DNA of 64,000 bases, taken from Pseudomonas benzenivorans (GTDB taxonomy: Bacteria; Pseudomonadota; Gammaproteobacteria; Pseudomonadales; Pseudomonadaceae). The stretch spans positions 372,001 to 436,000 of the forward strand of contig NZ_CP073346.1 of NCBI RefSeq assembly GCF_024397895.1, read 5' to 3'. Position numbers and translations under genes: made by a program. This document shows positions 7,082 to 17,163 of this stretch, piece after piece (positions within the stretch are counted from its first letter, which is position 1; each line of letters starts with the position of its first letter). Below the pieces are notes generated by a model that worked only from the letters and a program-made list of their open reading frames with translations, had not been told where the DNA came from and searched no databases.

Positions 7082-9345
7082 GCTATTCGGTGGCGGTTCG
7101 CGCCCTCTGCGAGTTCACCGCCAAGGAGGGCGACCTGGACCTGCGCTTCACCCCCTCGCCCTCGGCCCAGGAAGGCATCGCCGGCCACCAGACGGTGGTC
7201 AGCCGCCGCGGCCCGGACTATATCGCCGAACTGCCCCTGGCCGGCGTCTACCCCGGGCTGCTGGTCAGCGGCCGCGCCGATGGCTACGACCCCGAAAGCA
7301 ATCTGCTGGAAGAGATCAAGACCCACCGCGGCGACGTGGCGCGCATTCCGCAGAACCATCGGCTGCTGCACTGGGCGCAGGTCAAGGTCTACGGCTGGCT
7401 GCTGTGCCTGAACTACGAGCTCGGCGACGTCGAGCTGGCGGTGGTGTATTTCAACGTGGTCACCCAGCAGGAAACTGTGCTGCGCGAGCGCTTCGGCGCC
7501 GCCGAGCTCAAGGCGTTCTTCGACCTGCAGTGCAGCCGCTTCATCGCCTGGGCCGAGCAGGAAGGCGTGCACCGCAGCGCCCGCGACCACAGCCTGGAAC
7601 GCCTGCAGTTCCCCTATCCGCAGTTCCGTCACGGCCAGCGCCAGCTGGCCGAGAGCGTCTACCGCTCGGCCAGGGACGGCCACACCCTGCTGGCCCAGGC
7701 CACCACCGGCATCGGCAAGACCCTCGGCACCCTGTTCCCCCAGCTCAAGGCCTTTCCCGCGCAGAAGCTCGACCGTCTGTTCTTCCTCACGGCCAAAACG
7801 CCGGGCCGGCGCCTGGCCCTCGATGCCCTGGCCAGCCTGCGCAAACAGGAAGAACAGATGCCCCTGCGGGTACTGGAGCATGTGGCCCGGGACAAGGCCT
7901 GCGAGCACCCGGACAAGTCCTGCCATGGCGACTCCTGCCCCCTGGCCAAGGGCTTCTACGACCGCCTGGCCGCCGCCCGCCAGGCCGCCGTCGAACGCCG
8001 CTGGCTGACCCAGCAGGACGTGCGCCAGGTGGCCCTGGCCCACCGGATCTGCCCCTACTACCTGAGCCAGGAGCTGTGCCACTGGGCCGACGTGGTGGTC
8101 GGCGACTACAACTACTACTTCGACATCGGCGCCCTGCTCTATGGCCTGACCCTGCAGTACGACTGGCGCGTCACCCTGCTGGTGGACGAGGCCCACAACC
8201 TGGTCGAGCGCGGACGCAGCATGTACACCGCCGAGCTGATCCAGGACGAGTTCCACGCCCTGTGCAGCGCCGCCCCGGCACGCCTGAAGGGCGCCCTGGA
8301 GCGCGTCGCCCGGCACTGGCACCAGCTGCACCAGGACCAGGAGCTGGCCTACCAGATCTACCCTGCCCTGCCCGACCTGTTCGTGGTCTCGCTGAACAAG
8401 GCGGTGGGGGCGATCAAGGACCACCTGACCGACCAGCCCAGCAGCAACGAACGCTCGCTGCTGCAGTTCTACATGGACGCCTCGCTGTTCTGCCGCCTGG
8501 CCGAGGCCTACGGCCCCCACTCGCTGTTCGACATCACCCGCAACGATGCCCAGGGCAGTTTTCCCAGCTCCGACCTGTGCCTGCGCAATGTGGTGCCGGC
8601 GGTCTTCCTCGCCGACCGCTTCGCCACTGCCCACAGCACCACGCTGTTCTCCGCCACCCTGCAGCCGGCCGACTACTACCGCGACCTGCTCGGCCTGCCG
8701 GAAGAGACCCAGTGGCTGAACGTGGCCTCGCCCTTTTCCGCCGCGCAGCTGGACGTGCGCATCGTGCGCAACCTCTCGACCCGCTACCCGCACCGCGAAT
8801 CCAGCCTCGCCCCGATCTGCCAGATCATGGCCGAGCAGTACCGGGCCAAGCCAGGCAACTACCTGGCCTTCTTCAGCAGCTATGCCTACCTGCAGCAGGT
8901 GCTGGAGCTGTTCCGGGTACTGCATCCCGAGGTGCCGACCCTCCACCAGTCGCGCAGCATGAACGAACTCAACCGCCAGGCCTTTCTCGACCGCTTTACC
9001 GATCACTCCCGGGGCATCGGCTTCGCCGTGCTGGGCGGCGCCTTCGGCGAGGGCATCGACCTGCCGGGCAAGCGCCTGATCGGCGCCTTCATCGCCACCC
9101 TGGGCCTGCCGCAGGTCAACGCGATCAACGAGGAAATCAAGGCGCGCATGGAGCAGATGTTCGGCAATGGCTACGACTACGCCTACCTCTATCCTGGGCT
9201 GCAGAAAGTGGTGCAGGCCGCCGGCCGGGTGATCCGCACCACCGAGGACGAGGGCGTGGTCTACCTGCTCGACGACCGCTTCGCCCAGGCGCAAACCCGG
9301 CAACTGCTGCCGGACTGGTGGCAGCTGACGACGGTCCGGTTCTAG
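7078..9345 (+). CDS. XPD/DinG-like DNA helicase with Fe-S cysteines
   Basis: This 755-residue superfamily 2 helicase has Walker A ATTGIGKT near residue 208 and motif II VDEAHN near 369. The end of the helicase core shows QAAGRVIRT near 713 (motif VI). Between motifs I and II several cysteines (ACEH, KSCHGDSC, RICPYY, ELCHW) are spaced like the four-cysteine Fe-S domain of the XPD/DinG/Rad3 group. The first 150 residues hold a PD-(D/E)xK-like segment (LLVSGRADGYD, then LLEEIKTHRG), suggesting a Cas4/RecB-like nuclease module, so the protein may be a nuclease-helicase fusion. The start ATG overlaps the FAN1 stop. The longer upstream frame is a shadow of FAN1. Confidence 0.9.
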   Translation: MSYSVAVRALCEFTAKEGDLDLRFTPSPSAQEGIAGHQTVVSRRGPDYIAELPLAGVYPGLLVSGRADGYDPESNLLEEIKTHRGDVARIPQNHRLLHWAQVKVYGWLLCLNYELGDVELAVVYFNVVTQQETVLRERFGAAELKAFFDLQCSRFIAWAEQEGVHRSARDHSLERLQFPYPQFRHGQRQLAESVYRSARDGHTLLAQATTGIGKTLGTLFPQLKAFPAQKLDRLFFLTAKTPGRRLALDALASLRKQEEQMPLRVLEHVARDKACEHPDKSCHGDSCPLAKGFYDRLAAARQAAVERRWLTQQDVRQVALAHRICPYYLSQELCHWADVVVGDYNYYFDIGALLYGLTLQYDWRVTLLVDEAHNLVERGRSMYTAELIQDEFHALCSAAPARLKGALERVARHWHQLHQDQELAYQIYPALPDLFVVSLNKAVGAIKDHLTDQPSSNERSLLQFYMDASLFCRLAEAYGPHSLFDITRNDAQGSFPSSDLCLRNVVPAVFLADRFATAHSTTLFSATLQPADYYRDLLGLPEETQWLNVASPFSAAQLDVRIVRNLSTRYPHRESSLAPICQIMAEQYRAKPGNYLAFFSSYAYLQQVLELFRVLHPEVPTLHQSRSMNELNRQAFLDRFTDHSRGIGFAVLGGAFGEGIDLPGKRLIGAFIATLGLPQVNAINEEIKARMEQMFGNGYDYAYLYPGLQKVVQAAGRVIRTTEDEGVVYLLDDRFAQAQTRQLLPDWWQLTTVRF

Positions 9346-9386
9346 TGATCCCAAACCCTGGCGATCGAAGGCCGGGCTCGCCTTCT

Positions 9387-9396
9387 TGTATATACA
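9387..9396. promoter_or_regulatory. HutC operator upstream of hutD
   Basis: TGTATATACA, a perfect 10-bp palindrome, lies 53 bp before hutD. The same 10-mer is found upstream of hutU and between hutF and hutC, and it matches the known core bound by the urocanate-responsive repressor HutC in Pseudomonas. It makes hutD part of the histidine-induced regulon. Confidence 0.85.
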
Positions 9397-9449
9397 TGTA
9401 ATGAAATATATATAATCGGCCAGGCCATCACTCAGAGCCCCCTCGGATC

Positions 9450-10040
9450 ATGAATCGCACGCAGATCTACCGCGCCGCCACCTATGTAGCAACGCCCTGG
9501 AAGAACGGTTTGGGAAGCACGCTCGAGGTGGCGCGTGACGCTGGAGAGGGGCTGGAGGGGTTTGGCTGGCGCCTGTCGATTGCGGACATCGATCAAGCCA
9601 ACGGTTTTTCTTCGTTCTCCGGTTACCAGCGGGTCATCACCGTACTGGAGGGCGAAGGCATGCGCCTTGAGGTCGATGGCGAGCACTCCGCACCGCTGCT
9701 GGCGTTCGAACCCTTTGCCTTTTCCGGCGACAGCTCCGTGCACTGCCAGCTGCTGCGGGGGGGCATCCGCGACTTCAACCTGATCTATTCGCCCGAGCGC
9801 TTCGCCGCGCGCCTTCAGTGGCTGCGCGCCGATGAAACGCAGCGGGTGTTCACCAGCGCCAGCACCCTGCTGCTGTTCGCCGCCGGCGACCCTGTCGAGG
9901 TGCAGCTCGATGGCGCCCCCTGCGCCACCCTGGGCCGCTACGATTGCCTGCGGATCGAGCGCGTGGCGGCGCTTGCCGAGCTTCAGATTCAGGGCGGTGC
10001 TTCGGCGCCCTGCTGCCTGATCGAGCTCAGTCCGCGCTGA
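9450..10040 (+). CDS. hutD: HutD family protein
   Basis: A 196-residue member of the HutD/Ves family, a bicupin fold protein. The N-terminus reads ATPWKNGLGSTLEVARD, containing the family hallmark WKNGxG, followed by WRLSIADIDQANGFSSFSGYQR, typical of HutD. In P. fluorescens HutD has been proposed to act as a governor that limits hut expression, probably by sensing a pathway intermediate, rather than as a catabolic enzyme. Here it is transcribed apart from the other hut genes, with its own HutC operator at 9387-9396. Confidence 0.92.
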   Translation: MNRTQIYRAATYVATPWKNGLGSTLEVARDAGEGLEGFGWRLSIADIDQANGFSSFSGYQRVITVLEGEGMRLEVDGEHSAPLLAFEPFAFSGDSSVHCQLLRGGIRDFNLIYSPERFAARLQWLRADETQRVFTSASTLLLFAAGDPVEVQLDGAPCATLGRYDCLRIERVAALAELQIQGGASAPCCLIELSPR

Positions 10041-10074
10041 CCGCCGACCCGCCGCTATAGGGGCTCCGTCCAGG

Positions 10075-10103
10075 CAGAAAGACGCCGCGGCAAGGCCGCG
10101 GCG
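10075..10103 (-). terminator. Terminator after hutG
   Basis: CGCCGCGGC (10083-10091) pairs with GCCGCGGCG (10095-10103) over a 3-base loop. Read on the minus strand it is followed by GTCTTTCT, 27 bases after the hutG stop. It would end the hutUHIG transcript. Confidence 0.65.
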
Positions 10104-10129
10104 CTGGGGGACGGCGATAACCTTTCGGC

Positions 10130-10942
10130 TTAGCGCCCGTAGTGCGCCTTGCCCCAGTGCAACAGGGTCTCCAGCAACTGACGCAGGACCCCACGCACCG
10201 ACTCGGCCAACTCGGGCCGGTAGTCGAAGGGCGGGGCCTCATCCATGTAGGTGCACTGCGCCAACTCCAGCTGGATGGCGTGAATGTTGTCGTCCGGCCT
10301 GCCGTAGTGGCGGGTGATGTGCCCGCCCTTGAAGCGGCCGTTGAGCACCTGACTATAGCCGTCCGCCCCGGCGCAGACCTGCTGCAGTTGGCTCGCCAGC
10401 TGTGCAGAGCAACTGGCGCCCTCGTTGCTGCCGAGGTTGAAGTCCGGCAGGCGGCCCTCGAACAGGCGCGGCACCCGGGAGGCGATCGAGTGGGCATCGA
10501 ACAGCAGGGCGTAGCCGAACTCGTCGCGCAGGCGTTGCAGCTCGGCCTCCAGGGTCGCGTGGTACGGCGCCCAGATTTGCTCCAGGTAACGCGCCCGCTC
10601 GGCCTGCGACGGCTCGAGCCCCTCGCGGAACAGGGGCGCGCCATCGAACAGGGTCGCGGGAAAAAGCCCGGTGGTCGCGCTGGTGTACAGGGGCTTGTCG
10701 TCGGCCGGGCGATTGAGGTCGACCACATAGCGCGAGTAGCTGGCCGCCAGGGTGCTGGCACCCAGTTCCCGGGCGAAGTCATAGAGCCGCGGGATGTGCC
10801 AGTCGGTGTCCGGCAGGCCGCGAGCCTGCTCGACCAGCCCCGCCTCGACCGCCGGCGTCAGGCGCAGACCGGCGTGGGGCATGCTGATCAGCAAGGGCAC
10901 ACGGCCGCGGTGGAACTCGAACGCCTCGTGGTTATTGGACAT
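10130..10942 (-). CDS. hutG: N-formylglutamate amidohydrolase HutG
   Basis: The 270-residue product catalyses the last step of the five-step histidine pathway, N-formylglutamate to glutamate and formate. Family marks are [13 protein letters not shown] near the N-terminus (metal-binding His), [27 protein letters not shown] (Asp-x-His and the substrate segment), and [24 protein letters not shown] with two further histidines and a Glu. The start chosen, [10 protein letters not shown] at 10942, overlaps the hutI stop by 11 bases; the six codons upstream in frame (MPRSRP) lie inside hutI. It is the last gene of the hutU-H-I-G run. Confidence 0.95.
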   Translation of the reverse strand: MSNNHEAFEFHRGRVPLLISMPHAGLRLTPAVEAGLVEQARGLPDTDWHIPRLYDFARELGASTLAASYSRYVVDLNRPADDKPLYTSATTGLFPATLFDGAPLFREGLEPSQAERARYLEQIWAPYHATLEAELQRLRDEFGYALLFDAHSIASRVPRLFEGRLPDFNLGSNEGASCSAQLASQLQQVCAGADGYSQVLNGRFKGGHITRHYGRPDDNIHAIQLELAQCTYMDEAPPFDYRPELAESVRGVLRQLLETLLHWGKAHYGR

Positions 10943-12143
10943 CGGTCTGCTCCTCGGCATGGCGGATCACCCGTTTGTTCAGTTCGCCGCCCAGCCAGTA
11001 GGCCAGCTCGGCGGGCCGCTGGATATCCCAGGCGACGAAGTCGGCGACCTTGCCCACTTCCAGGCTGCCGTGGCTGTCGGCCAGGCCCAGGGCCTTGGCC
11101 GCGTGCAGGGTGACCCCGGCCAGCGCCTCCTCGGGAGTCAGGCGGAACAGGGTGCAGGCCATGTTCATCATCAGCCGCAGCGACAGCGCCGGCGAGGTGC
11201 CGGGGTTGAGGTCGCTGGCGATTGCCAGCGCCACGCCGTGTTCGCGCAGCGCCTGCATGGGCGGCAACTGGGTTTCCCGCAGGAAATAGAAGGCGCCGGG
11301 CAACAGCACCGCGACGCTGCCGGCGGCCGCCATGGCCTGGACGTCGCTCTCATCCATGAACTCCAGGTGATCGGCCGACAAGGCGCCATAGCGCGCCGCC
11401 AGGCTGGAGCCGTGCAACGACGACAGCTGCTCGGCGTGCAGCTTGACCGGCAGGCCCAGCTCGCGGGCGCGCTGGAACACCCGCTCGACCTGGGCCGGCG
11501 AGAAGGCCAGGTGCTCGCAGAAGGCATCGACGGCATCGACCAGGCCTTCGGCCGCCAGGGCCGGCAGCATCTCGTGGCAGACCAGATCGATGTAGTCGTC
11601 GGCGCGCCCGGCGAATTCCGGCGGCAGCGCATGGGCCGCCAGGCAGGTGGCCTTGACCGTAACCGGCAGACACTCACCGAGGCGACGGATCACCCGCAGC
11701 ATCTTGCCCTCGCTGGTCAGGTCGAGGCCGTAGCCGGACTTGACCTCCACCGTGGTCACGCCCTCGCGCAGCAGACAGCGCAGGCGCTGCGTGGCGGCGG
11801 CCAGCAGCTGCTCCTCGGTGGCGGCGCGGGTGGCGCGCACGGTGCTGGCGATGCCTCCGCCGGCAGCAGCGATCTCGGCGTAGCTGACGCCCTGCAGCCG
11901 CTGCTCGAACTCGGCGCTGCGGTCACCGCCGAACACCAGGTGGGTGTGGCAGTCGATCAGCCCGGGCGTCAGCCACTTGCCGCCAAGGTCGAGGGTCTCG
12001 GCATAGTCGCCGGCCGGCAGCTCGGCGCGCGGGCCGATCCAGGCGATGCGCTGCCCCGCGGTGACCAGTGCGGCATCTTCGATGATCGAATACTGCCCGC
12101 CGGCCATGGTGGCGGCGTGACAGTTGAGCCAGAGACGTTGCAT
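10932..12143 (-). CDS. hutI: Imidazolonepropionase HutI
   Basis: A 403-residue amidohydrolase that opens imidazolone propionate to N-formimino-glutamate. The metal-binding HxH is in [15 protein letters not shown], and the conserved [16 protein letters not shown] segment reads [14 protein letters not shown]. Later histidines occur in VKLHAEQLS and SADHLEFM, and the final metal Asp in [12 protein letters not shown]. The start at [12 protein letters not shown] is supported by GAGGAG just upstream; the open frame before it has no matching residues. It overlaps hutG by 11 bases and is separated from hutH by a 104-base gap with a strong hairpin. Confidence 0.96.
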   Translation of the reverse strand: MQRLWLNCHAATMAGGQYSIIEDAALVTAGQRIAWIGPRAELPAGDYAETLDLGGKWLTPGLIDCHTHLVFGGDRSAEFEQRLQGVSYAEIAAAGGGIASTVRATRAATEEQLLAAATQRLRCLLREGVTTVEVKSGYGLDLTSEGKMLRVIRRLGECLPVTVKATCLAAHALPPEFAGRADDYIDLVCHEMLPALAAEGLVDAVDAFCEHLAFSPAQVERVFQRARELGLPVKLHAEQLSSLHGSSLAARYGALSADHLEFMDESDVQAMAAAGSVAVLLPGAFYFLRETQLPPMQALREHGVALAIASDLNPGTSPALSLRLMMNMACTLFRLTPEEALAGVTLHAAKALGLADSHGSLEVGKVADFVAWDIQRPAELAYWLGGELNKRVIRHAEEQTDVQ

Positions 12144-12198
12144 AGGGTTCGGTTCTCCTCGCGGTGCATGACGGCCAATCGGTGGCCGGAAACGCGCA

Positions 12199-12238
12199 GG
12201 CGCCCGCAAGCCTCGTTGATCCGCGGCTTGCGGGCGCC
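12199..12238. promoter_or_regulatory. 14-bp-stem hairpin between hutH and hutI
   Basis: GGCGCCCGCAAGCC (12199-12212) and GGCTTGCGGGCGCC (12225-12238) form a perfect 14-bp stem with a 12-base loop inside the hut transcript. There is no T-run, so it is unlikely to be an efficient terminator. It may stabilise the upstream hutUH part of the mRNA or set unequal expression of hutH and hutI. Confidence 0.6.
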
Positions 12239-12247
12239 GGGGCGCGA

Positions 12248-13783
12248 TCAGCCCTGGGACGGCAGCAGCTGCGCCGACAGCAGGTCGCTCAGGCAGCGCG
12301 ACGCGATCAGCTCGCTGGCGGCCTCGATGTCCGGGGCGAAGAAGCGATCCTGCTCGTAGTGCGGCACCCGCTCACGCAGGATGTGGCGCGCCTGCTCCAG
12401 CTTGGCGGAGCTCTTGCGCCCCTCACGGAAGTCCAGGCCCTGGCAGGCTCCCAGCCATTCCACGGCGAGGATGCCACGCACGTTGTCGGCCATCTCCCAC
12501 AGGCGCTTGCCGGCGGCCGGGGCCATGGACACGTGGTCCTCCTGGTTGGCCGAGGTCGGCAGGCTGTCGACGCTGTGCGGATGGGCCAGCGCCTTGTTCT
12601 CGCTGGCCAGCGCGGCCGCGGTGACCTGGGCGATCATGAAGCCGGAGTTGACCCCGCCGTTGGCCACCAGGAACGGCGGCAGCTGCGACATGTGCTTGTC
12701 CATCATCAGCGAGATGCGCCGCTCCGACAGCGAGCCGATCTCGGCGATGGCCAGGGCCAGGTTGTCGGCGGCCATGGCCACCGGCTCGGCGTGGAAGTTG
12801 CCCCCGGAGATCACATCGCCTTCGGCGGCGAACACCAGCGGGTTGTCCGATACCGCATTGGCCTCGGTGGCCAGCACCTCGGCGGCGTGGCGGATCTGAG
12901 TCAAACAGGCGCCCATGACCTGGGGCTGGCAGCGCAGCGAATAGGGATCCTGAACCTTGTCGCACTTCTCATGGGACTGGGAGATCTCGGTGCTCGGCGT
13001 GAGCAGGTCGCGGTAGGCCGCGGCCGCGTCGATCTGCCCGCGCTGGCCCCGGGCGGCGTGGATGCGCGGGTCGAATGGCGAACGCGAGCCGAGCATGGCC
13101 TCGACGCTGAGGCCGCCGCAGACCAGCGCCGCGGCGAACAGGTCCTCGGCCTCGAACAGCCCGCGCAGGGCGAAGGCGGTGGACGCCTGGGTGCCGTTGA
13201 GCAGCGCCAGCCCTTCCTTGGCCGCCAGGGTCAGGGGCTCCAGGCCGGCAACCGCCAGCGCCTCGGTGGCCGGCAGCCACTCGCCCTTGTAGCGCGCCTT
13301 GCCTTCGCCGAGCAGCACCAGGGACATGTGCGCCAGGGGCGCCAGGTCGCCGGAGGCGCCGACCGAGCCCTTGAGCGGGATATGCGGGTAGACCTCGGCG
13401 TTGATCAGGGCGATCAGGGCGTCGATCACCACCCGGCGAATGCCGGAGAAGCCGCGGGCCAGGCTGTTGACCTTGAGCAGCATGATCAGCCGCACCAAGG
13501 CGTCATCGATGGGCTGGCCGACGCCGGCGGCATGGCTCAGTACCAGCGAGCGCTGCAGGTTTTCCAGGTCCTCGCTGGCGATGCGGGTCGACGCCAGCAG
13601 GCCGAAGCCGGTGTTGATGCCATAGACGGTGCGCTTTTCCGCCAGCACCCGATCGACACAGGCGACGCTGGCCTCGATGGCCTCACTGGCGCTTGCGTCC
13701 AGGCTGACGGTTACCGGCCCCTGGTGGACCTGACGCAGCTGGGCCAGGCTCAGCTGGCCGGGCAGAATATTCAGGGCGCTCAT
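12248..13783 (-). CDS. hutH: Histidine ammonia-lyase HutH
   Basis: The 511-residue enzyme removes ammonia from histidine to give urocanate. The tripeptide Ala143-Ser144-Gly145 in [17 protein letters not shown] is the precursor of the MIO electrophile. YGINTGFG (residues 54-61) supplies the catalytic Tyr, and QEDHVSMAP and the [12 protein letters not shown] segment are also present. Length is standard. It begins 2 bases after the hutU stop, so the two are co-transcribed. It is the only hutH copy in the window; many pseudomonads carry two. Confidence 0.97.
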   Translation of the reverse strand: MSALNILPGQLSLAQLRQVHQGPVTVSLDASASEAIEASVACVDRVLAEKRTVYGINTGFGLLASTRIASEDLENLQRSLVLSHAAGVGQPIDDALVRLIMLLKVNSLARGFSGIRRVVIDALIALINAEVYPHIPLKGSVGASGDLAPLAHMSLVLLGEGKARYKGEWLPATEALAVAGLEPLTLAAKEGLALLNGTQASTAFALRGLFEAEDLFAAALVCGGLSVEAMLGSRSPFDPRIHAARGQRGQIDAAAAYRDLLTPSTEISQSHEKCDKVQDPYSLRCQPQVMGACLTQIRHAAEVLATEANAVSDNPLVFAAEGDVISGGNFHAEPVAMAADNLALAIAEIGSLSERRISLMMDKHMSQLPPFLVANGGVNSGFMIAQVTAAALASENKALAHPHSVDSLPTSANQEDHVSMAPAAGKRLWEMADNVRGILAVEWLGACQGLDFREGRKSSAKLEQARHILRERVPHYEQDRFFAPDIEAASELIASRCLSDLLSAQLLPSQG

Positions 13784-13785
13784 GT

Positions 13786-15471
13786 TCAGGCTCCTTTGAC
13801 CGAAGTAATCATTGGCAGATTAAGGCCCTGTTCATGGGCGCAGTCGATGGCGATCGGGTAGCCGGCATCGGCGTGACGCATCACCCCCGTGGCCGGATCG
13901 TTGTGCAGCACGCGGGCAATGCGCTCGGCGGCCTCGTCAGTGCCGTCGCAGACGATCACCACACCCGAATGCTGGGAGAAGCCCATGCCGACGCCGCCGC
14001 CGTGGTGCAGCGAGACCCAGGTGGCGCCGCTGGCGGTATTGAGCAGGGCGTTGAGCAACGGCCAGTCGGACACGGCATCGGAGCCGTCCTGCATGGCTTC
14101 GGTCTCGCGGTTGGGGCTGGCCACCGAGCCGGAGTCCAGGTGGTCGCGACCGATCACCACCGGCGCGGAGAGTTCGCCGCTGCGGACCATCTCGTTGAAC
14201 GCCAGGCCGAGCTTGGCGCGCTGGCCCAGGCCGACCCAGCAGATTCGCGCCGGCAGGCCCTGGAAGGCGATGCGCTCGCGGGCCATGTCCAGCCAGTGGT
14301 GCAGGTGGGCGTCGTCGGCGATCAGTTCCTTGACCTTGGCGTCGGTCTTGTAGATGTCCTCGGGGTCGCCGGACAGCGCGGCCCAGCGGAACGGGCCGAC
14401 GCCGCGGCAGAACAGCGGACGGATATAGGCCGGGACGAAGCCGGGGAAGTCGAAAGCGTGCTCGACGCCCTCCTCCAGCGCCATCTGGCGGATGTTGTTG
14501 CCGTAGTCGAAGGTCGGCACGCCCTGCTTCTGCAAGTCGAGCATGGCCTGCACGTGCACGGCCATGGACTGCTTGGCGGCCTTGACCACCGCCGCCGGCT
14601 CGCGCTGGGCGCGCTCGCGGTACTGCTCCCAGCTCCAGCCGATGGGCAGGTAGCCGTTGAGCGGGTCGTGGGCGCTGGTCTGGTCGGTGACCATGTCCGG
14701 GCGCACACCGCGCTTGACCAGCTCAGGGAGGAGCTCGGCGGCGTTGCCGTGCAGGGCAATGGAGATGGCCTGGCCTTCGGCGCAGTACTTGTCGATGCGC
14801 GCCAGGGCGTCGTCCAGGTCCTGGGCCTGCTCGTCGACGTAGCGGGTCTTCAGGCGGAAGTCGATGCGGCTCTGCTGGCATTCGATGGTGAGCGAGCAGG
14901 CGCCGGCCAGGGTGGCGGCCAGGGGCTGGGCGCCGCCCATGCCGCCGAGGCCGGCGGTCAACACCCACTTGCCCTTGAGGTCGCCGCCGTAGTGCTGGCG
15001 GCCGGCCTCGACGAAGGTCTCGTAGGTACCCTGGACGATGCCCTGGCTGCCGATGTAGATCCAGCTGCCGGCGGTCATCTGGCCGTACATCGCCAGGCCC
15101 TTGGCATCCAGCTCGTTGAAGTGTTCCCAGGTGGCCCAGTGCGGCACCAGGTTGGAATTGGCGATCAGCACCCGCGGCGCGTTGCTGTGGGTCTTGAACA
15201 CACCGACCGGCTTGCCCGACTGCACCAGCAGGGTCTCGTCGTCGTTGAGCTGCTTCAGCGACTCGACGATGGCATCGAAGCATTCCCAGTTGCGCGCGGC
15301 GCGGCCGATGCCGCCGTAGACCACCAGTTCCTTGGGGTTCTCCGCCACTTCCGGGTCGAGGTTGTTCATCAGCATGCGCAGCGGCGCTTCGGTCAGCCAG
15401 CTCTTGGCGTTCAGCTGGGTGCCGCGCGGGGCGCGGATTTCGACATCGCGGAATCGGCTCGAATTGCTCAC
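13786..15471 (-). CDS. hutU: Urocanate hydratase HutU
   Basis: A 561-residue urocanase that converts urocanate to imidazolone propionate using tightly bound NAD+. Recognisable segments are [21 protein letters not shown] near the N-terminus, the glycine-rich NAD-binding [14 protein letters not shown] near residue 172, [16 protein letters not shown] (about 265-280) and [16 protein letters not shown] near 495. It is the first gene of the hutUHIG operon, with a HutC operator 78 bp upstream of its ATG. Confidence 0.97.
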   Translation of the reverse strand: MSNSSRFRDVEIRAPRGTQLNAKSWLTEAPLRMLMNNLDPEVAENPKELVVYGGIGRAARNWECFDAIVESLKQLNDDETLLVQSGKPVGVFKTHSNAPRVLIANSNLVPHWATWEHFNELDAKGLAMYGQMTAGSWIYIGSQGIVQGTYETFVEAGRQHYGGDLKGKWVLTAGLGGMGGAQPLAATLAGACSLTIECQQSRIDFRLKTRYVDEQAQDLDDALARIDKYCAEGQAISIALHGNAAELLPELVKRGVRPDMVTDQTSAHDPLNGYLPIGWSWEQYRERAQREPAAVVKAAKQSMAVHVQAMLDLQKQGVPTFDYGNNIRQMALEEGVEHAFDFPGFVPAYIRPLFCRGVGPFRWAALSGDPEDIYKTDAKVKELIADDAHLHHWLDMARERIAFQGLPARICWVGLGQRAKLGLAFNEMVRSGELSAPVVIGRDHLDSGSVASPNRETEAMQDGSDAVSDWPLLNALLNTASGATWVSLHHGGGVGMGFSQHSGVVIVCDGTDEAAERIARVLHNDPATGVMRHADAGYPIAIDCAHEQGLNLPMITSVKGA

Positions 15472-15548
15472 AGGAAATCCTCCAGAAAGTAGTGCTGCCT
15501 GCCTGACAGCGCCTGCGCATCGAGGCAGGCCATGTCAATATCTAATCA

Positions 15549-15558
15549 TGTATATACA
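15549..15558. promoter_or_regulatory. HutC operator upstream of hutU
   Basis: TGTATATACA in the context CATGTATATACAAG lies 78 bp before hutU. It matches the operators at 9387 and 17098 and should hold the main hut operon under urocanate-relieved HutC repression. Confidence 0.88.
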
Positions 15559-15706
15559 AGCAAGATCAAGCCGTTTATGCCCCCACTGAGGCCCCGCCCG
15601 AAGAGCACGTCTTGCTCGCCAGAATGACAACTTGAAAAGTCCGCCCGGAGGCGGCCAGCGGCCGCAAGAACGGATCGCCTGCTCGCCAGGCTAAGACTCG
15701 GCCGCT

Positions 15707-17068
15707 TCAGGCCATCTGACGCAGCACCTGAGCGAAGGCCTCTTGGGTCTGATCCTGGGCGGCATGCCGCCCCTCGCGAATCACCCAGCGCCCGGCGACC
15801 ATCACGTCGCGGACCTGCCGATCGCCACCGGCGAACAACCAGCGATTGAGAATGCCGTCGCCCACAGCCGTGGCGATGTACGGGTCATTGCCATCGAGCA
15901 CCACCAGGTCCGCGCGCTTGCCGACCGCCAGCGCGCCAATCGACTGGCCGAGCGCCTGGGCGCCACCGGCCACGGCGGCATCGAACAGGCTGCGACCGAT
16001 CATCGGCTGATCGCGGCGGTAGATGCGGTTGCGCTTCTGGTCACGCAGGCGCTGGCCATACTCCAGCCAGCGCAACTCCTCGGCGACGCTCACCGAGACG
16101 TGACTGTCCGAGCCGATGCCGAGTCGCCCCCCCTGGGCGATGTAGTCCACCGCCGGAAAGATGCCATCCCCCAGGTTGGCTTCCGTCGTCAGGCACAGGC
16201 CTGCGACGGAGCCGCTGCGGGCCATGCTGCCGACTTCCTCGGCATCGGCATGGGTGGCATGCACCAGGCACCAGCGGCGATCCACCGGCACATGCTCGAA
16301 CAACCACTGCAGCGGGCGCCGCCCACTCCAGGCCAGGCAGTCGCTGACCTCCTTCTGCTGCTCGGCGATATGGATGTGAATCGGGCAGTCGCTTTGATCG
16401 GCCGCCAGGACCTCGGCGATCTGTTCCGGGGTGACCGCGCGCAGCGAGTGAAAACACAGCCCCAGCTGCTGCAGCGGCTGCTCAGCCAGAGTGCTACGCA
16501 GTCGCTCGATCAACCGCAGGTAGCTGTCGGTGCCGTGGACGAAGCGCCGCTGCCCCTGATTGGGGGATTGCCCGCCAAAGCCTGCATGAGAATAGAGCAC
16601 CGGCAGCAGCGTCAGGCCGATGCCGGCATCCTGGGCCGCATTTCCGATGCGCAGGGCCAGCTCCGCGGGGTCGGCGTAGCCCTGGCCCTGGCTGTCATGG
16701 TGCACGTAGTGGAATTCGGCGACGCTGGTGTAGCCACTCTTGAGCATCTCGATATACAGCTGGCGCGCGATGATCTCGAACTGCTCGGGATCCAGCCGCT
16801 CGACCAGCCGGTACATCAGGTCACGCCAGGTCCAGAAGCTGTCATTGGGATTCGCCGCCACCTCCGCCAATCCCGCCATCGCCCGCTGGAAGGCATGGGA
16901 GTGCAGATTCGGCATGCCCGGCAAGACGGGGCCGGCGAGCCGCTCGGCTCCCTCTTTTGCACCGTCGATGGTGACCTTCTCCAGGCAGCCAAAGGCATCG
17001 ACATCAAGGCGCACGTTTTGCGCCCAGCCTTCGGCGAGCAATGCACGTGGGGCGAAAAATGCAGGCAT
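15707..17068 (-). CDS. hutF: N-formimino-L-glutamate deiminase HutF
   Basis: A 453-residue amidohydrolase that converts N-formimino-glutamate to N-formyl-glutamate and ammonia, the step that defines the five-step Pseudomonas route. The metal-binding HxH lies in GMPNLHSHAFQRAMAGLAE, and SFWTWRDLMYRLV plus FHYVHHD are hallmarks of HutF. Further metal ligands are in IHIHIAEQ, LVHATHAD and LGIGSDSHVSVS. It is divergent from hutC and shares the 95-bp intergenic region containing the HutC operator. Confidence 0.96.
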   Translation of the reverse strand: MPAFFAPRALLAEGWAQNVRLDVDAFGCLEKVTIDGAKEGAERLAGPVLPGMPNLHSHAFQRAMAGLAEVAANPNDSFWTWRDLMYRLVERLDPEQFEIIARQLYIEMLKSGYTSVAEFHYVHHDSQGQGYADPAELALRIGNAAQDAGIGLTLLPVLYSHAGFGGQSPNQGQRRFVHGTDSYLRLIERLRSTLAEQPLQQLGLCFHSLRAVTPEQIAEVLAADQSDCPIHIHIAEQQKEVSDCLAWSGRRPLQWLFEHVPVDRRWCLVHATHADAEEVGSMARSGSVAGLCLTTEANLGDGIFPAVDYIAQGGRLGIGSDSHVSVSVAEELRWLEYGQRLRDQKRNRIYRRDQPMIGRSLFDAAVAGGAQALGQSIGALAVGKRADLVVLDGNDPYIATAVGDGILNRWLFAGGDRQVRDVMVAGRWVIREGRHAAQDQTQEAFAQVLRQMA

Positions 17069-17097
17069 AATGATCGTCCTAAGTACTGGCCTTTATT

Positions 17098-17107
17098 TGT
17101 ATATACA
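17098..17107. promoter_or_regulatory. HutC operator in the hutF-hutC intergenic region
   Basis: TGTATATACA, extended rightward by TATACAG, lies 29 bp before hutF and 56 bp before hutC. Its position implies control of hutF and autorepression of hutC. Confidence 0.88.
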
Positions 17108-17163
17108 TATACAGACCTTAGAGACTACTGTAAACGATTGCCCCGAACAGCAAGGAGCATCAC

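Noticed and set aside
7057..9354. A 765-codon minus-strand frame opposite the helicase
   Set aside because: It is a composition-driven antisense frame with repetitive Gln/Gly/Val-rich translation; the plus-strand helicase is unmistakable.
12164..15492. Plus-strand frames of 565 and 552 codons opposite hutH and hutU
   Set aside because: They are antisense shadows of complete hut genes.
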